Below are positions 15,085 to 24,005 of a DNA stretch of 64,000 nt, in pieces. How positions within the stretch are numbered: the first letter of the stretch is position 1; every line of letters begins with the position of its first letter. Source of the stretch: Brumimicrobium sp964585545 (GTDB lineage Bacteria > Bacteroidota > Bacteroidia > Flavobacteriales_D > Crocinitomicaceae); assembly GCA_964585545.1 (NCBI GenBank), contig CAZPDT010000004.1, forward strand, positions 62,001 through 126,000, in the 5' to 3' direction. Below the pieces are notes generated by a model, which saw only the letters and a list, made by a program, of their open reading frames with translations, was not told the origin of the DNA and made no database searches. The position numbers and the translations under genes are program-made.

Positions 15085-17216
15085 AGCACTAACTTTAAAT
15101 CAATTTGTTTTTTAAATAAATTTACATCCTTTACTTTTACTTTAACTTGATCACCGAAATTATATTTATGCCCAGAATGGCGTCCTACAATTTGAAATTT
15201 TTCATTATCGAAAAAGTAAGTATCGTCGGGTAAGGAATGAATTGAAATCATCCCTTCACAATAATTTTCGTTCATCTTAACAAATAAACCAAAATCAGCC
15301 AATCCAGAAACAGTACCTTCAAATTTTTCACCAATTTTATCATTCATATATTTTGCTTGGAAGAATTTATTAGATTCTCTTTCTGATTCTATTGCCTTTC
15401 TTTCTTGTGTTGATAAATGTTTACTAATTTCATTGAGTTTATTGCCATAATTTATATTCTTCTTATTGAGTTTATTAAATAAAATACGATGAACCATTAA
15501 ATCAGCATACCTACGAATAGGTGAAGTAAAATGAGTATAATATTCAAAAGCTAAACCATAATGACCAATATTATTGGTTTGATATTCTGCTTTTGACATT
15601 GAACGTATAGCCATAGATTGAATCATACCAAATTCTGGAGTATCTTTAATTTTTGTAAGTAAAGCGTTTATTTTTTGAGCAGCGTTATCGACATTATCAA
15701 GTTTTAAATTATAACCAAACTTATCAATAAATACAGAAAAAGTATTGAGTTTTTCAATGTCTGGTTTATCGTGACAACGGTATATAAATTGTGTATTTGA
15801 ACCTTTTTTATCGGGTAGTTTACCAACAAATAGAGCCACTCTTTTATTGGCTAAAAGCATAAATTCTTCAATGAGTTTATTTGCATCTTTTTGTATTTTT
15901 TGTTTAACCCCTGTTGGATACCCATTTTTATCAATGATGAAACTAACTTCTTCAGATTCTATAGCAAGAGCTCCTTTCTTTAATCGTTTTTTTCGTAAAG
16001 ATTTTGCGATTTTATCCAATGCTATAATTGCATTTTTAAGTTCGTCTTCTTCACCTTCAATAACAGCTTGTGCCTCATCATAAGTATAGCGATGATTAGA
16101 ATGAATAACTGTTTTTCCAAACCATTCTTTAAGTACTTTACCTTCAGTATTTAATTCAAATATTGCAGAAAAAGCATACTTGTCTTCATTTGGTCGTAAA
16201 GAACAAGCAATATTTGAGAGTTCTTCAGGTAACATTGGAATAACACGGTCTTCTAGATATACAGAGTTTCCTCTTTTGTAGGCTTCTTCATCCATTGCCG
16301 TTCCTGCTTGCACATAATGACTAACATCAGCAATATGAACACCCACCTCTATATTTCCATTTTTAAGAACTTCATACGATAGGGCGTCATCAAAATCTTT
16401 AGCATCAAAAGGATCAATTGTAAAGGTTAATTTATTTCTTAAATCTCTTCTGTTTTTTATTTCCTTTTGGTCCAAGTCAATCCCAACATTTTGTGCTTCT
16501 TTAGTAACATTTTTAGGAAATTCAATTTTAAAATCATTTTTCAATAGAATAGAAATCATTTCGGTATTATTATCTCCGGGTTGACCGATTGTTTCAATGA
16601 TTTCACCAAAAGGGTTATCTACTCCTTTTGGCCAAGAGGTTATTTTACCAATTGCTTTTTCTCCCTCTTTTGCTCCATTTAACTTATTTAATGGAATATA
16701 CAAGTCAACATGAATTCGGCCATTATCAACAAGTAGAAAAGCATATTTTTTATGAATAGCTATTACACCTATAAACTGAGTGGTTTTTCGTTCTATAATT
16801 TTAGAAATTCTCCCAAAAATCTTTTTATTACTTCTTCTTATTACTTCAACTTCAACAGTATCATTGTGTAAAGCATTTTTTAAGTTTTCCGGCTGGATGT
16901 AAATGTCTTGATTTAACTCGGGTACAATGATATATGCTGCTCCTCTTGAGGTTGCATCAACCGTTCCAATATATTGGGTTTGATAATTTTCATTTAAAAT
17001 GAAAGATCCCCTTTGAAACTCGTTTAAAAAACCTTCATTTTTTAAGTCGTTAAGAACAGATAAAACCAATTTGTGTAGATTTTTATCTGCAATTTGTAAA
17101 GTTCGACATATTTCTTTGGCAGTATATTTTTGGTCGGGTTGTTTTTCAAATATTTTTCGAATGATTGATTGAAGTTCTTTTTTCTTAAATTTTTTTCTAT
17201 TGTTTTTTCTTGACAT
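15081..17216 (-). CDS. rnr: Ribonuclease R
   Basis: A 711-residue 3'-to-5' exoribonuclease of the RNase II/R family that degrades structured RNA, including rRNA fragments and mRNA. A basic N-terminus with a winged-helix-like region (residues 1-65) is followed by cold-shock/OB domains (about 70-240), the catalytic RNB domain (about 255-590) with FTIDPFDAKDFDDALSY supplying the metal-binding aspartates, VGVHIADVSHYVQ, GNSVYLEDRVIPMLPEELS and HFTSPIRRYADLMVHR, and a C-terminal S1 domain (about 630-711; FEGTVSGLADFGLFVKM). Length fits Bacteroidota RNase R. It stands alone on the minus strand. Confidence 0.95.
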   Translation of the reverse strand: MSRKNNRKKFKKKELQSIIRKIFEKQPDQKYTAKEICRTLQIADKNLHKLVLSVLNDLKNEGFLNEFQRGSFILNENYQTQYIGTVDATSRGAAYIIVPELNQDIYIQPENLKNALHNDTVEVEVIRRSNKKIFGRISKIIERKTTQFIGVIAIHKKYAFLLVDNGRIHVDLYIPLNKLNGAKEGEKAIGKITSWPKGVDNPFGEIIETIGQPGDNNTEMISILLKNDFKIEFPKNVTKEAQNVGIDLDQKEIKNRRDLRNKLTFTIDPFDAKDFDDALSYEVLKNGNIEVGVHIADVSHYVQAGTAMDEEAYKRGNSVYLEDRVIPMLPEELSNIACSLRPNEDKYAFSAIFELNTEGKVLKEWFGKTVIHSNHRYTYDEAQAVIEGEEDELKNAIIALDKIAKSLRKKRLKKGALAIESEEVSFIIDKNGYPTGVKQKIQKDANKLIEEFMLLANKRVALFVGKLPDKKGSNTQFIYRCHDKPDIEKLNTFSVFIDKFGYNLKLDNVDNAAQKINALLTKIKDTPEFGMIQSMAIRSMSKAEYQTNNIGHYGLAFEYYTHFTSPIRRYADLMVHRILFNKLNKKNINYGNKLNEISKHLSTQERKAIESERESNKFFQAKYMNDKIGEKFEGTVSGLADFGLFVKMNENYCEGMISIHSLPDDTYFFDNEKFQIVGRHSGHKYNFGDQVKVKVKDVNLFKKQIDLKLVL

Positions 17217-17407
17217 TGATTGTTTTTTCGTTGGGTGAGTTGCTGTTCTTAATTTGTTATGTTAATGCAACAACTGTTTGACTTATATCTTATTTTTCCT
17301 TTAATTGGTCTGAACAATACAATTTTTTTGAGTTAAATTGTAAACAAGGAACATTTTGACAGTTGTAAATATATCAATTTTTGATGGTTAAACTAATTTT
17401 ATTGATG

Positions 17408-19015
17408 TCACTTTAATTTTAACACTTTACTTTCTACTTTAAATCCATTGTTTAAAAGGCTTTTAAAAGTTAGTGTTCCACTTTCTTTAACAACGGTGTA
17501 TATTTTATTGAGTTGTTGAAAATTGTATATATTTTGATTGCAAAAATGGTAATTAAAACCTCGCATTACTTTTTTTGCATCGTTTATGTTGCCATATCCA
17601 TTGTTTTTTAGGCGCATGGGATTAAAATGTTTCATTTGTTTGCCACTGTAAAAAACAACATTTTGTCCGTTTTTTAAATGGATTCCTAATGATTTTTCAG
17701 GAGCAATCAAAGCACCATATAATTGTCCATTTTTTTCAGGGTCAAAAACCAAAATATACAACTCATCTTTGCTCTTGTTGTATAAAGTATGGGTTTTTGA
17801 TGGAAAAGGAACAACCGAATCATACAATGATTGTTGGTATAAAGATTTTTCGGTTGCATTACAGTTGGCAAATAAATCTTTGGTTTTACGGATTTGATAA
17901 TCAGAAATTATACTTGAATATAAAGCTTTTGCATTTTTGTTTTTTATGGTATTTAATGAACCAGTTACTATATATTGTTTTGTATTTACACCCGAAATTA
18001 TGGTATTATCTCCTCCTTTATTAACAGAATTAGATTTATAACCAAATAAAGAATCTACTTGATTTAACTCTTTATTTGTTAAACTATCAATACCTGTGGT
18101 TTTTGCAACAAAACTCTTTTTTTTATGTTTTGGTTCGGGCCAATATAAAATTAAAAGAACAAAAAAAACAATACCAATTCCGATTAAAAATAAAGGTGAT
18201 TTTAACAAATTATAAAAAGAAAACAAGACGGAGTTTTTAAACTCAAAAACTGATGATTGACAAAATTTATTCATCTGCTTTTTGTGTTGTGAATTGAGTT
18301 CGAGCTGCAGAAGAGAAGTCTTCATTCTATTCAACTGCAAAGCACTTAAATTTGATTGTGATTGATTGACCAACCTTTTTGCTGTGTCTATATAGGCAAT
18401 TAGAGTACTGTAATACTCACTGTTTAATTGATTTAAAACAAAAACAAATGGAGAAGAAAATAAAAACATAAATGTTGTTTCGAATTCATTTTCTTTTGAT
18501 GCGATGAACAACGTTATTTGTTTTTTTATAAAAATAGGTATTGGACGTTGTACTTCAATTTCTTTTGATTGAGGCAATAATGTGCAGTAGTTGAGATGAG
18601 TTGCTAATTGAGAAAATTTTTTTTGATGAATGAAATAATTTATTTTTTCTTTTAAAATGGAGGTTAAGTAAGGAGATAAAAAACCTTTATATGCATCAAA
18701 AAGCTGATGTTCTTTTATAGAGTTAATAGCAGGAAAAGGGTTTTCAACAACTTTTCCGTTACTCAAAAGATAATTTGATAAAGCATCGCTTTGTTCAATC
18801 CAATCATGGAAAACAAAATGCTTTTCATTTTGAATTTGGTCAATTATTAAAATTAACTCGTTATAATTAAAAGTAAAATCAGAAATATGAAGCTCCTTGT
18901 TTTTAACAAAATGCGCTTTTAATGCATCCTTTACTTTAAGAATAAAAGAACTGTCAATGCGTGTTTTTTTTATGCCTAAAGCTTTACTGATATGATGAAT
19001 ACTAACGAATCTCAT
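17408..19015 (-). CDS. Hypothetical membrane protein coupled to a phosphopantetheinyl transferase gene
   Basis: A 535-residue protein I do not recognise. Residues 1-270 are soluble and mostly helical, with an N-terminal segment (VSIHHISKALGIKKTRIDSS) that could pass for a helix-turn-helix but is not diagnostic; one strong membrane helix lies near 275-297 (LFLIGIGIVFFVLLILYW), directly followed by EPKHKKKS; residues 300-535 are a polar, probably periplasmic domain with NTIISGVNTKQYIVTGSLN and a C-terminal GTLTFKSLLNNGF. The basic residues after the helix leave the orientation ambiguous. Its start overlaps the end of the transferase gene by 14 bases, suggesting translational coupling. The function is unknown. 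Confidence 0.6.
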   Translation of the reverse strand: MRFVSIHHISKALGIKKTRIDSSFILKVKDALKAHFVKNKELHISDFTFNYNELILIIDQIQNEKHFVFHDWIEQSDALSNYLLSNGKVVENPFPAINSIKEHQLFDAYKGFLSPYLTSILKEKINYFIHQKKFSQLATHLNYCTLLPQSKEIEVQRPIPIFIKKQITLFIASKENEFETTFMFLFSSPFVFVLNQLNSEYYSTLIAYIDTAKRLVNQSQSNLSALQLNRMKTSLLQLELNSQHKKQMNKFCQSSVFEFKNSVLFSFYNLLKSPLFLIGIGIVFFVLLILYWPEPKHKKKSFVAKTTGIDSLTNKELNQVDSLFGYKSNSVNKGGDNTIISGVNTKQYIVTGSLNTIKNKNAKALYSSIISDYQIRKTKDLFANCNATEKSLYQQSLYDSVVPFPSKTHTLYNKSKDELYILVFDPEKNGQLYGALIAPEKSLGIHLKNGQNVVFYSGKQMKHFNPMRLKNNGYGNINDAKKVMRGFNYHFCNQNIYNFQQLNKIYTVVKESGTLTFKSLLNNGFKVESKVLKLK

Positions 19016-19628
19016 ATATTGGAGATGAATTGATAGAGATTACAAAATCATCTTTTTTATCTATTGTTAATTTAACTTCTTTCTTACTGTTGGGAAAAAT
19101 AATTTCTCCTTTCCAATTGCGTTTATCGATTGGGGTAAGAAATAAGTTTTCACTAAAAATAATATTTTTTCTAGAAGCCAATTTATACAAGGCTTCTTTT
19201 CCAGACCAAACCTTAATCATTTCTTCAATTGATGAAGTGTCAATAGTTTTCTTTTCATTTTTTCCCAGAAACTTATTTTTTACACGCATCACTTTTTCGT
19301 GAATAGGTTCTATATCTAATCCTATTTGAAAAGAATTTGAAAAAGCAATTCCACTTACTAATTTATTGTGAGATATTGATATAAATCCTTCTTTTTGAAT
19401 TGAAGGAGCACCAATATTAGAGTATAAAATGGGTTTTTTACCGAAATGTAATGTGCGTAAAACCCGGGTAGCCATATATTCTTGTTTTCTGAATGGATGT
19501 CTAAATTGATGGTATTGGTCAAGCTCATCAGGAAGTAAATCATCAACATATTGATCGGCTATAAAATTGTCGTGGTACAACAAATATATAGTAACAGGAC
19601 CATAATTTAATGTTTCAGTTTGAAGCAT
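19002..19628 (-). CDS. 4'-phosphopantetheinyl transferase superfamily protein
   Basis: A 208-residue Sfp-like enzyme that transfers the phosphopantetheine arm of CoA to a carrier-protein serine. The two hallmark motifs are present: IGLDIEPI (Mg-binding GxDxE type) near residues 107-114 and VWSGKEALYKL (WxxKEAxxK type) near 142-152; the N-terminal half has FISISHNKLVSGIAF, matching the SHS motif region. Length is in the family range. No carrier protein, polyketide or peptide synthetase is next to it; the gene is the first of a two-gene minus-strand unit with a membrane protein of unknown function. Whether it is the housekeeping AcpS substitute or has a special client is open. Confidence 0.88.
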   Translation of the reverse strand: MLQTETLNYGPVTIYLLYHDNFIADQYVDDLLPDELDQYHQFRHPFRKQEYMATRVLRTLHFGKKPILYSNIGAPSIQKEGFISISHNKLVSGIAFSNSFQIGLDIEPIHEKVMRVKNKFLGKNEKKTIDTSSIEEMIKVWSGKEALYKLASRKNIIFSENLFLTPIDKRNWKGEIIFPNSKKEVKLTIDKKDDFVISINSSPIYEIR

Positions 19629-19841
19629 ATTGTAAAAGTAATATTTATTTATTTATTTTATGAATTCAATTGATGGAACAGAAAATCTTATCACGAATTA
19701 TTAACTGCAGTTCGACAGACTCACTACATCGTGTTGCGTTTGAAGGCTTGGTTCATAAATATTGAAGTGCAAAGCTGTTAGAGATTATAATCAGATGTTT
19801 AAATGGGTTAAGACACATTTTTAGAAATTCTTTTTTAGAGA

Positions 19842-19859
19842 AATAATAATAATAATAAT
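19842..19859. repeat. (AAT)6 trinucleotide repeat upstream of the glycan-decoration operon
   Basis: Six perfect AAT units end 110 bases before the ATG at 19970. Simple repeats upstream of surface-glycan genes can vary in length and alter promoter spacing, but six units is short, and the surrounding sequence is AT-rich, so this may be chance. Confidence 0.6.
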
Positions 19860-19969
19860 TCGGATGAATAGTTTTTTAGTGGTGGTAGTAATCACAAAAA
19901 ATTCATTTGTTTTCTTTTGTGAATGAAAAACAAACTATAAACTTAACTTTGGATGAAAATAAAGAGGAT

Positions 19970-21784
19970 ATGCAAGCAATAATATTAGCAGCCGGAATGG
20001 GCAATAGACTAGGAGAACTCACAAAGCACCAAACAAAATGTATGATAAAGGTGAACGGCATAACCCTTATCGAGCGAATGCTAAAACAGATTGATGAAAA
20101 AGACTTTGATCGTGTAGTTATTGTAACAGGATATAAAGAAGATAATTTAAAGAACTACATAGCTGATTTAAAAGTAAAAACACCAATTATTTATATTTCT
20201 AATCCGATTTATGACAAAACCAATAATATTTATTCTTTGTTTTTGGCTGCAGATTATCTCGCTGCTCAAGAAACAATTCTTTTTGAATCTGATTTAATTT
20301 TCGAAGATGCTGTATTGAATAAAATCATTAATGATCCTTATCCGAATTTAGCCTTAGTTTCTAAGTTTGAAAACTGGATGGATGGAACTTCTTTGATTTT
20401 AGACGAAGAGAATCGTATTGACCGGTTTATATCTTCTGAAGATTTTGTGCATGAAGATACTTCAGAATATTATAAAACTGTAAATATTTATAAATTCAGT
20501 AAGAAATTTTCTAACTCTCATTATATTCCGTTTTTAGAAGCTTATATCAAAGCGTTAGGAAACAACGAGTATTATGAACAGGTTTTAAAAGTAATTACTT
20601 ATTTAGATAATCCCGAACTTAAAGCGTTACAACTGGAGGGAGAAAATTGGTATGAAATAGATGATATCCAAGACTTAGATATTGCATCATCTGTTTTTGT
20701 CAATAAAGAAGAACGTTTGGCGAAGTTGGAAAGTCGTTATGGTGGTTATTGGCGTTATGAGTCATTAATTGATTTTTGTTACTTGGTGAATCCATATTTT
20801 CCAGATTATAAATTAATATCTGAATTGAAAGCAAACTTTGAGCGTTTACTTTATGATTATCCATCGGGAATGACAGTGAATACTTTATTGGCGGCCAAAC
20901 ATTTTAAGGTAAGTCAGGATTATTCAGTAATTGGAAATGGAGCAGCCGAGTTGATTAAAGTTTTGATGGAACATTTAAAAGGGAGGTTTGGTGTTATTTA
21001 TCCAACCTTTGAAGAATATCCCAACCGTTTAAAGAAAGAACAATTGGAGGTTTTTATACCTAATAATTCTAATTTTTCGTATTCAGCAGAGGATATTATA
21101 TACCATTTTGATAAGAAAAATATTGATGTTTTTACTTTAATTAATCCAGACAATCCTTCTGGAAACTTTATTGAATATCAAAACCTAATTAAACTGTGTA
21201 ACTGGGCAAAGCAAAAACAAATCAAATTTATAGTTGATGAATCGTTTGTTGATTTTTCAGATGAAGCCACAAAATACTCTTTAATTGAAAATGATATTTT
21301 AGAATCCTATCCGAATTTAATTGTTGTAAAAAGTATTTCAAAATCCTATGGTGTCCCAGGCTTAAGGTTAGGAGTTTTATTTAGTAGCGATAAGAATTTT
21401 ATAACACAGATAAAATGTAAAGTTCCCATCTGGAACATTAATTCATTTGGAGAGTTCTTTATGCAAATTATTGGGAAGTATAGAAATCAATATGCTGAAG
21501 GCTGTAGATCAATTGCTCGGGAGCGGTCACGTTTTTTTATGGAATTACAAAAAATTATTTATTTGCGTCCTATTCCTTCTCAAGCCAATTATATTTTATG
21601 TGAAGTTTTAAAACCTAAAAAATCACGAGAATTAGCAATTGATTTATTGGATAAGGCAAACCTACTCATTAAAGATTGCAGTTCTAAAAAAGGGTTTAAT
21701 GGAAGAGAATATATCCGAATTGCAGTTAGAGATCAAAAGGACAACAACAAGATGATTTCTATCTTAAAAAGATTTGAAGCATGA
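19970..21784 (+). CDS. Bifunctional nucleotidyltransferase / PLP-dependent aminotransferase-fold enzyme
   Basis: A 604-residue two-domain enzyme. Residues 1-230 form a MobA/LicC-like nucleotidyltransferase (AIILAAGMGNRLGELT, KCMIKVNG, and FESDLIFED for metal binding). Residues about 260-604 form a fold-type I PLP enzyme (INPDNPSGNF, VDESFVDFSDE, and SISKSYGVPGLRLG with the Schiff-base Lys), close to histidinol-phosphate aminotransferase and CobD-like decarboxylases. This layout suggests making a CDP-activated aminoalkyl phosphate or phosphonate, such as CDP-ethanolamine or CDP-2-aminoethylphosphonate. ATG 19970 is preferred over upstream TTG 19907 because the domain begins at the ATG. The stop overlaps the next start in an ATGA. 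Confidence 0.8.
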   Translation: MQAIILAAGMGNRLGELTKHQTKCMIKVNGITLIERMLKQIDEKDFDRVVIVTGYKEDNLKNYIADLKVKTPIIYISNPIYDKTNNIYSLFLAADYLAAQETILFESDLIFEDAVLNKIINDPYPNLALVSKFENWMDGTSLILDEENRIDRFISSEDFVHEDTSEYYKTVNIYKFSKKFSNSHYIPFLEAYIKALGNNEYYEQVLKVITYLDNPELKALQLEGENWYEIDDIQDLDIASSVFVNKEERLAKLESRYGGYWRYESLIDFCYLVNPYFPDYKLISELKANFERLLYDYPSGMTVNTLLAAKHFKVSQDYSVIGNGAAELIKVLMEHLKGRFGVIYPTFEEYPNRLKKEQLEVFIPNNSNFSYSAEDIIYHFDKKNIDVFTLINPDNPSGNFIEYQNLIKLCNWAKQKQIKFIVDESFVDFSDEATKYSLIENDILESYPNLIVVKSISKSYGVPGLRLGVLFSSDKNFITQIKCKVPIWNINSFGEFFMQIIGKYRNQYAEGCRSIARERSRFFMELQKIIYLRPIPSQANYILCEVLKPKKSRELAIDLLDKANLLIKDCSSKKGFNGREYIRIAVRDQKDNNKMISILKRFEA

Positions 21785-22881
21785 GAATTTGTATTTGTGG
21801 TGGAGGCTCGATAGGGCATGTGGCAGCAGGCACTTTAGCTTCTATGGGACATAAAGTAAACGTTTTAACAGGAAGTCCAGAAAAATGGCAACAGAAAGTG
21901 ACAATTTTTTTACCCAATAATAACTCTATAAGCGGTGAACTTAATAAAGTGTCAAACGATCCGAAATTGGTTATAATAGAGGCTGATTATATTTTTTTGT
22001 GTCTTCCTGGGTTTTTAATTGATGAAACCCTTCGGAAAATAAAACCTTATTTAAAACCCAATTCACTTATTGGGAGTATGGTAAGCAGTAATGGTTTCTT
22101 TTGGATGGCACAAAACATTCTTCCTTCTAATACATCATATTTTGGGTTTCAAAGAGTACCTTTTATAGCTCGAATTAATGAATATGGACAAAGTGCTTAT
22201 TTAAAAGGATATAAACAACTATTAAAAGTTGCTATTAATGGTAATGTTGACAAAGAAATGGTTAAAAATAATTTACAACAGTTTTTTTCAACTCCCGTAG
22301 AACTATTAAACTCCATTTGGCCGGCTGCACTTACCAATAGCAATCCAATTTTACACACCGCTAGATTGTATACTCTATTTAAAGATTTTTCCGAAAATAA
22401 AATATACGATGAGGAACCTTTATTTTATGAGAGTTGGGATACAGAAAGTGCAGCATTATTAATTGCTTGTGACGAAGAGTTTCAAAGAGTTATTAAAGAA
22501 ATTCCTTTTAAAACTTCTGAAATTCCTCCATTATTGAATTATTACGAATCTTATGATGTCCATTCTCTAACACATAAATTACAAAACATTAAAGCGTTTA
22601 AAGGGATTCGATTAAAGATGAAAAAGAAGGAAAACGGTTTTGTTCCTGACTGGGAAGGCCGTTATTTCAGTGAAGATATTCCGTATGGATTATTGATAAT
22701 TAAAGCAATAGCAAAGTTTTTTAAATTAGATACTCCAAATATTGATAAAATAATAGAGTGGGCACAAAAAAATATGGGAAAAGAATATATTTTGGAAGGT
22801 CAGCTTAAAGGAAAGGATATTTCAGAAACAGGAATCCCTCAAAATTATATAAAATCAATAGAAAAACTGTTGGATAAATAA
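21781..22881 (+). CDS. Opine dehydrogenase-like NAD(P)-dependent enzyme
   Basis: A 366-residue enzyme with an N-terminal Rossmann domain (CICGGGSIGHVAAGTLASMG; dinucleotide loop near residues 6-12) and a C-terminal octopine/nopaline-dehydrogenase-type domain (residues about 180-340; LTNSNPILHTARLY carries the family's NPxxH catalytic His). Opine dehydrogenases reductively join the amine of an amino acid or amine to a 2-oxo acid such as pyruvate. It starts in an ATGA overlap with the upstream nucleotidyltransferase/PLP gene and is followed by licD-like genes, so its amine substrate may be the aminoalkyl phosphate made by that enzyme; this is inference. Family call is good, substrate unknown. 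Confidence 0.78.
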   Translation: MRICICGGGSIGHVAAGTLASMGHKVNVLTGSPEKWQQKVTIFLPNNNSISGELNKVSNDPKLVIIEADYIFLCLPGFLIDETLRKIKPYLKPNSLIGSMVSSNGFFWMAQNILPSNTSYFGFQRVPFIARINEYGQSAYLKGYKQLLKVAINGNVDKEMVKNNLQQFFSTPVELLNSIWPAALTNSNPILHTARLYTLFKDFSENKIYDEEPLFYESWDTESAALLIACDEEFQRVIKEIPFKTSEIPPLLNYYESYDVHSLTHKLQNIKAFKGIRLKMKKKENGFVPDWEGRYFSEDIPYGLLIIKAIAKFFKLDTPNIDKIIEWAQKNMGKEYILEGQLKGKDISETGIPQNYIKSIEKLLDK

Positions 22882-22929
22882 TAAGGAACGAATTTTTTAA
22901 TAAATTGAACAAATGCTAAATTAAAAATA

Positions 22930-23877
22930 ATGATTAAAAACTTTTTGAGGAAATATAGGGACTTTATGAATAGACCTGTTATGGAAAGACTTGATAAATT
23001 TGAAACCCAACTTAAAACTAAGCTAGAGAAAGATGTAAATCTAAAGCTAGAAACCATTAATAAAAATCTTGTATTTTTTATCAATCAGTCATTGGATATT
23101 ACGAAAGTAAAAACACGTCCATCCCTTGTTCATATTCAAGAAAATCAATTGGATGTTTTGAGAAGGTATGATGAATTTTTAAAAACAATTGGTGTTGAAT
23201 ATTTCCTTATTTATGGCTCTCTATTAGGAGTTATCAGAAATAAAAGTTTTATTCCTTGGGATGATGATGTTGATACCGGAATGTTTCATGAAGATTTTCA
23301 TAAAATCCTTGAAAACGAAAAAAAATTGAAAGAATTTGGATTGGGTTTATCGAGTCCATTTACACAAGAAGATAATTTTATACGTCCAGGGTGGCACAAG
23401 ATTTTTGACCTTGAAAAAACAAATTTTCATTTGGATATTTTTCTTTTTGACATTGTAAAAAATAGAGACAAAAAGAAAATACTCGAAACGAAAACAAAAT
23501 ATTTTCATTCAGCAGAAATTGAACGTTGGAGATATACGCAAGGGAAGCTTCAGCTGGAAACCTTAAAAGATAAATTAAATCAATTGAAGAAAGTGTATTC
23601 TTCAGAACTTGATTTTACTACCAAGGAAAAAGCAACAAAAGACGATTATATTATTCCAACATTTACCAATTTTAATAGTCAAAACTTAACAAAATTTGGA
23701 TATGTTTTTCCAATACAAAAGGCAGAGTTCTCCGTTATAAATAATAGAGAACCAAAACTTGTAGTTCCAATTCCAAATAAATCTAAAGAAATGATTATTG
23801 ATTTTTTTGGAAAGGATTATATGTCTTTCCCCAATACCATCTTTCCTTTACATCCTTTTCATTTTGACAAAGAATAA
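22930..23877 (+). CDS. LicD family phosphotransferase
   Basis: A 315-residue protein. Residues 1-55 are polar and probably coiled; residues about 60-200 form the LicD nucleotidyltransferase-like domain with EYFLIYGSLLGVIRNKSFIP followed by WDDDVDTGM, the diagnostic GxLLG...PWDDDxD motif that binds the metal. LicD proteins move phosphocholine or similar groups from CDP carriers onto cell-surface glycans, in the cytoplasm. It sits in a five-gene plus-strand cluster directly after the fused nucleotidyltransferase/PLP enzyme and the opine-dehydrogenase-like gene, which could supply its CDP-linked donor. No choline kinase or choline transporter is seen, so choline itself is a less likely substituent. 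Confidence 0.85.
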   Translation: MIKNFLRKYRDFMNRPVMERLDKFETQLKTKLEKDVNLKLETINKNLVFFINQSLDITKVKTRPSLVHIQENQLDVLRRYDEFLKTIGVEYFLIYGSLLGVIRNKSFIPWDDDVDTGMFHEDFHKILENEKKLKEFGLGLSSPFTQEDNFIRPGWHKIFDLEKTNFHLDIFLFDIVKNRDKKKILETKTKYFHSAEIERWRYTQGKLQLETLKDKLNQLKKVYSSELDFTTKEKATKDDYIIPTFTNFNSQNLTKFGYVFPIQKAEFSVINNREPKLVVPIPNKSKEMIIDFFGKDYMSFPNTIFPLHPFHFDKE

Positions 23878-24005
23878 AAACCACGACACAGTTATCGGTG
23901 TGCCGGAACATTGATTTTTTAAAAAAATAGCGCTACATTATGAATGTAGAGAATTCCCTAAATATTGATAATTTTGAAAATTGGAAGTAAAAGAGTAAAA
24001 ACTGA

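Noticed and set aside
19817..19829. ATTTTTAGAAAT shared with the arm of the 19-bp inverted repeat at 11783
   Set aside because: A 12-base AT-rich match with no partner arm is expected by chance in this sequence.
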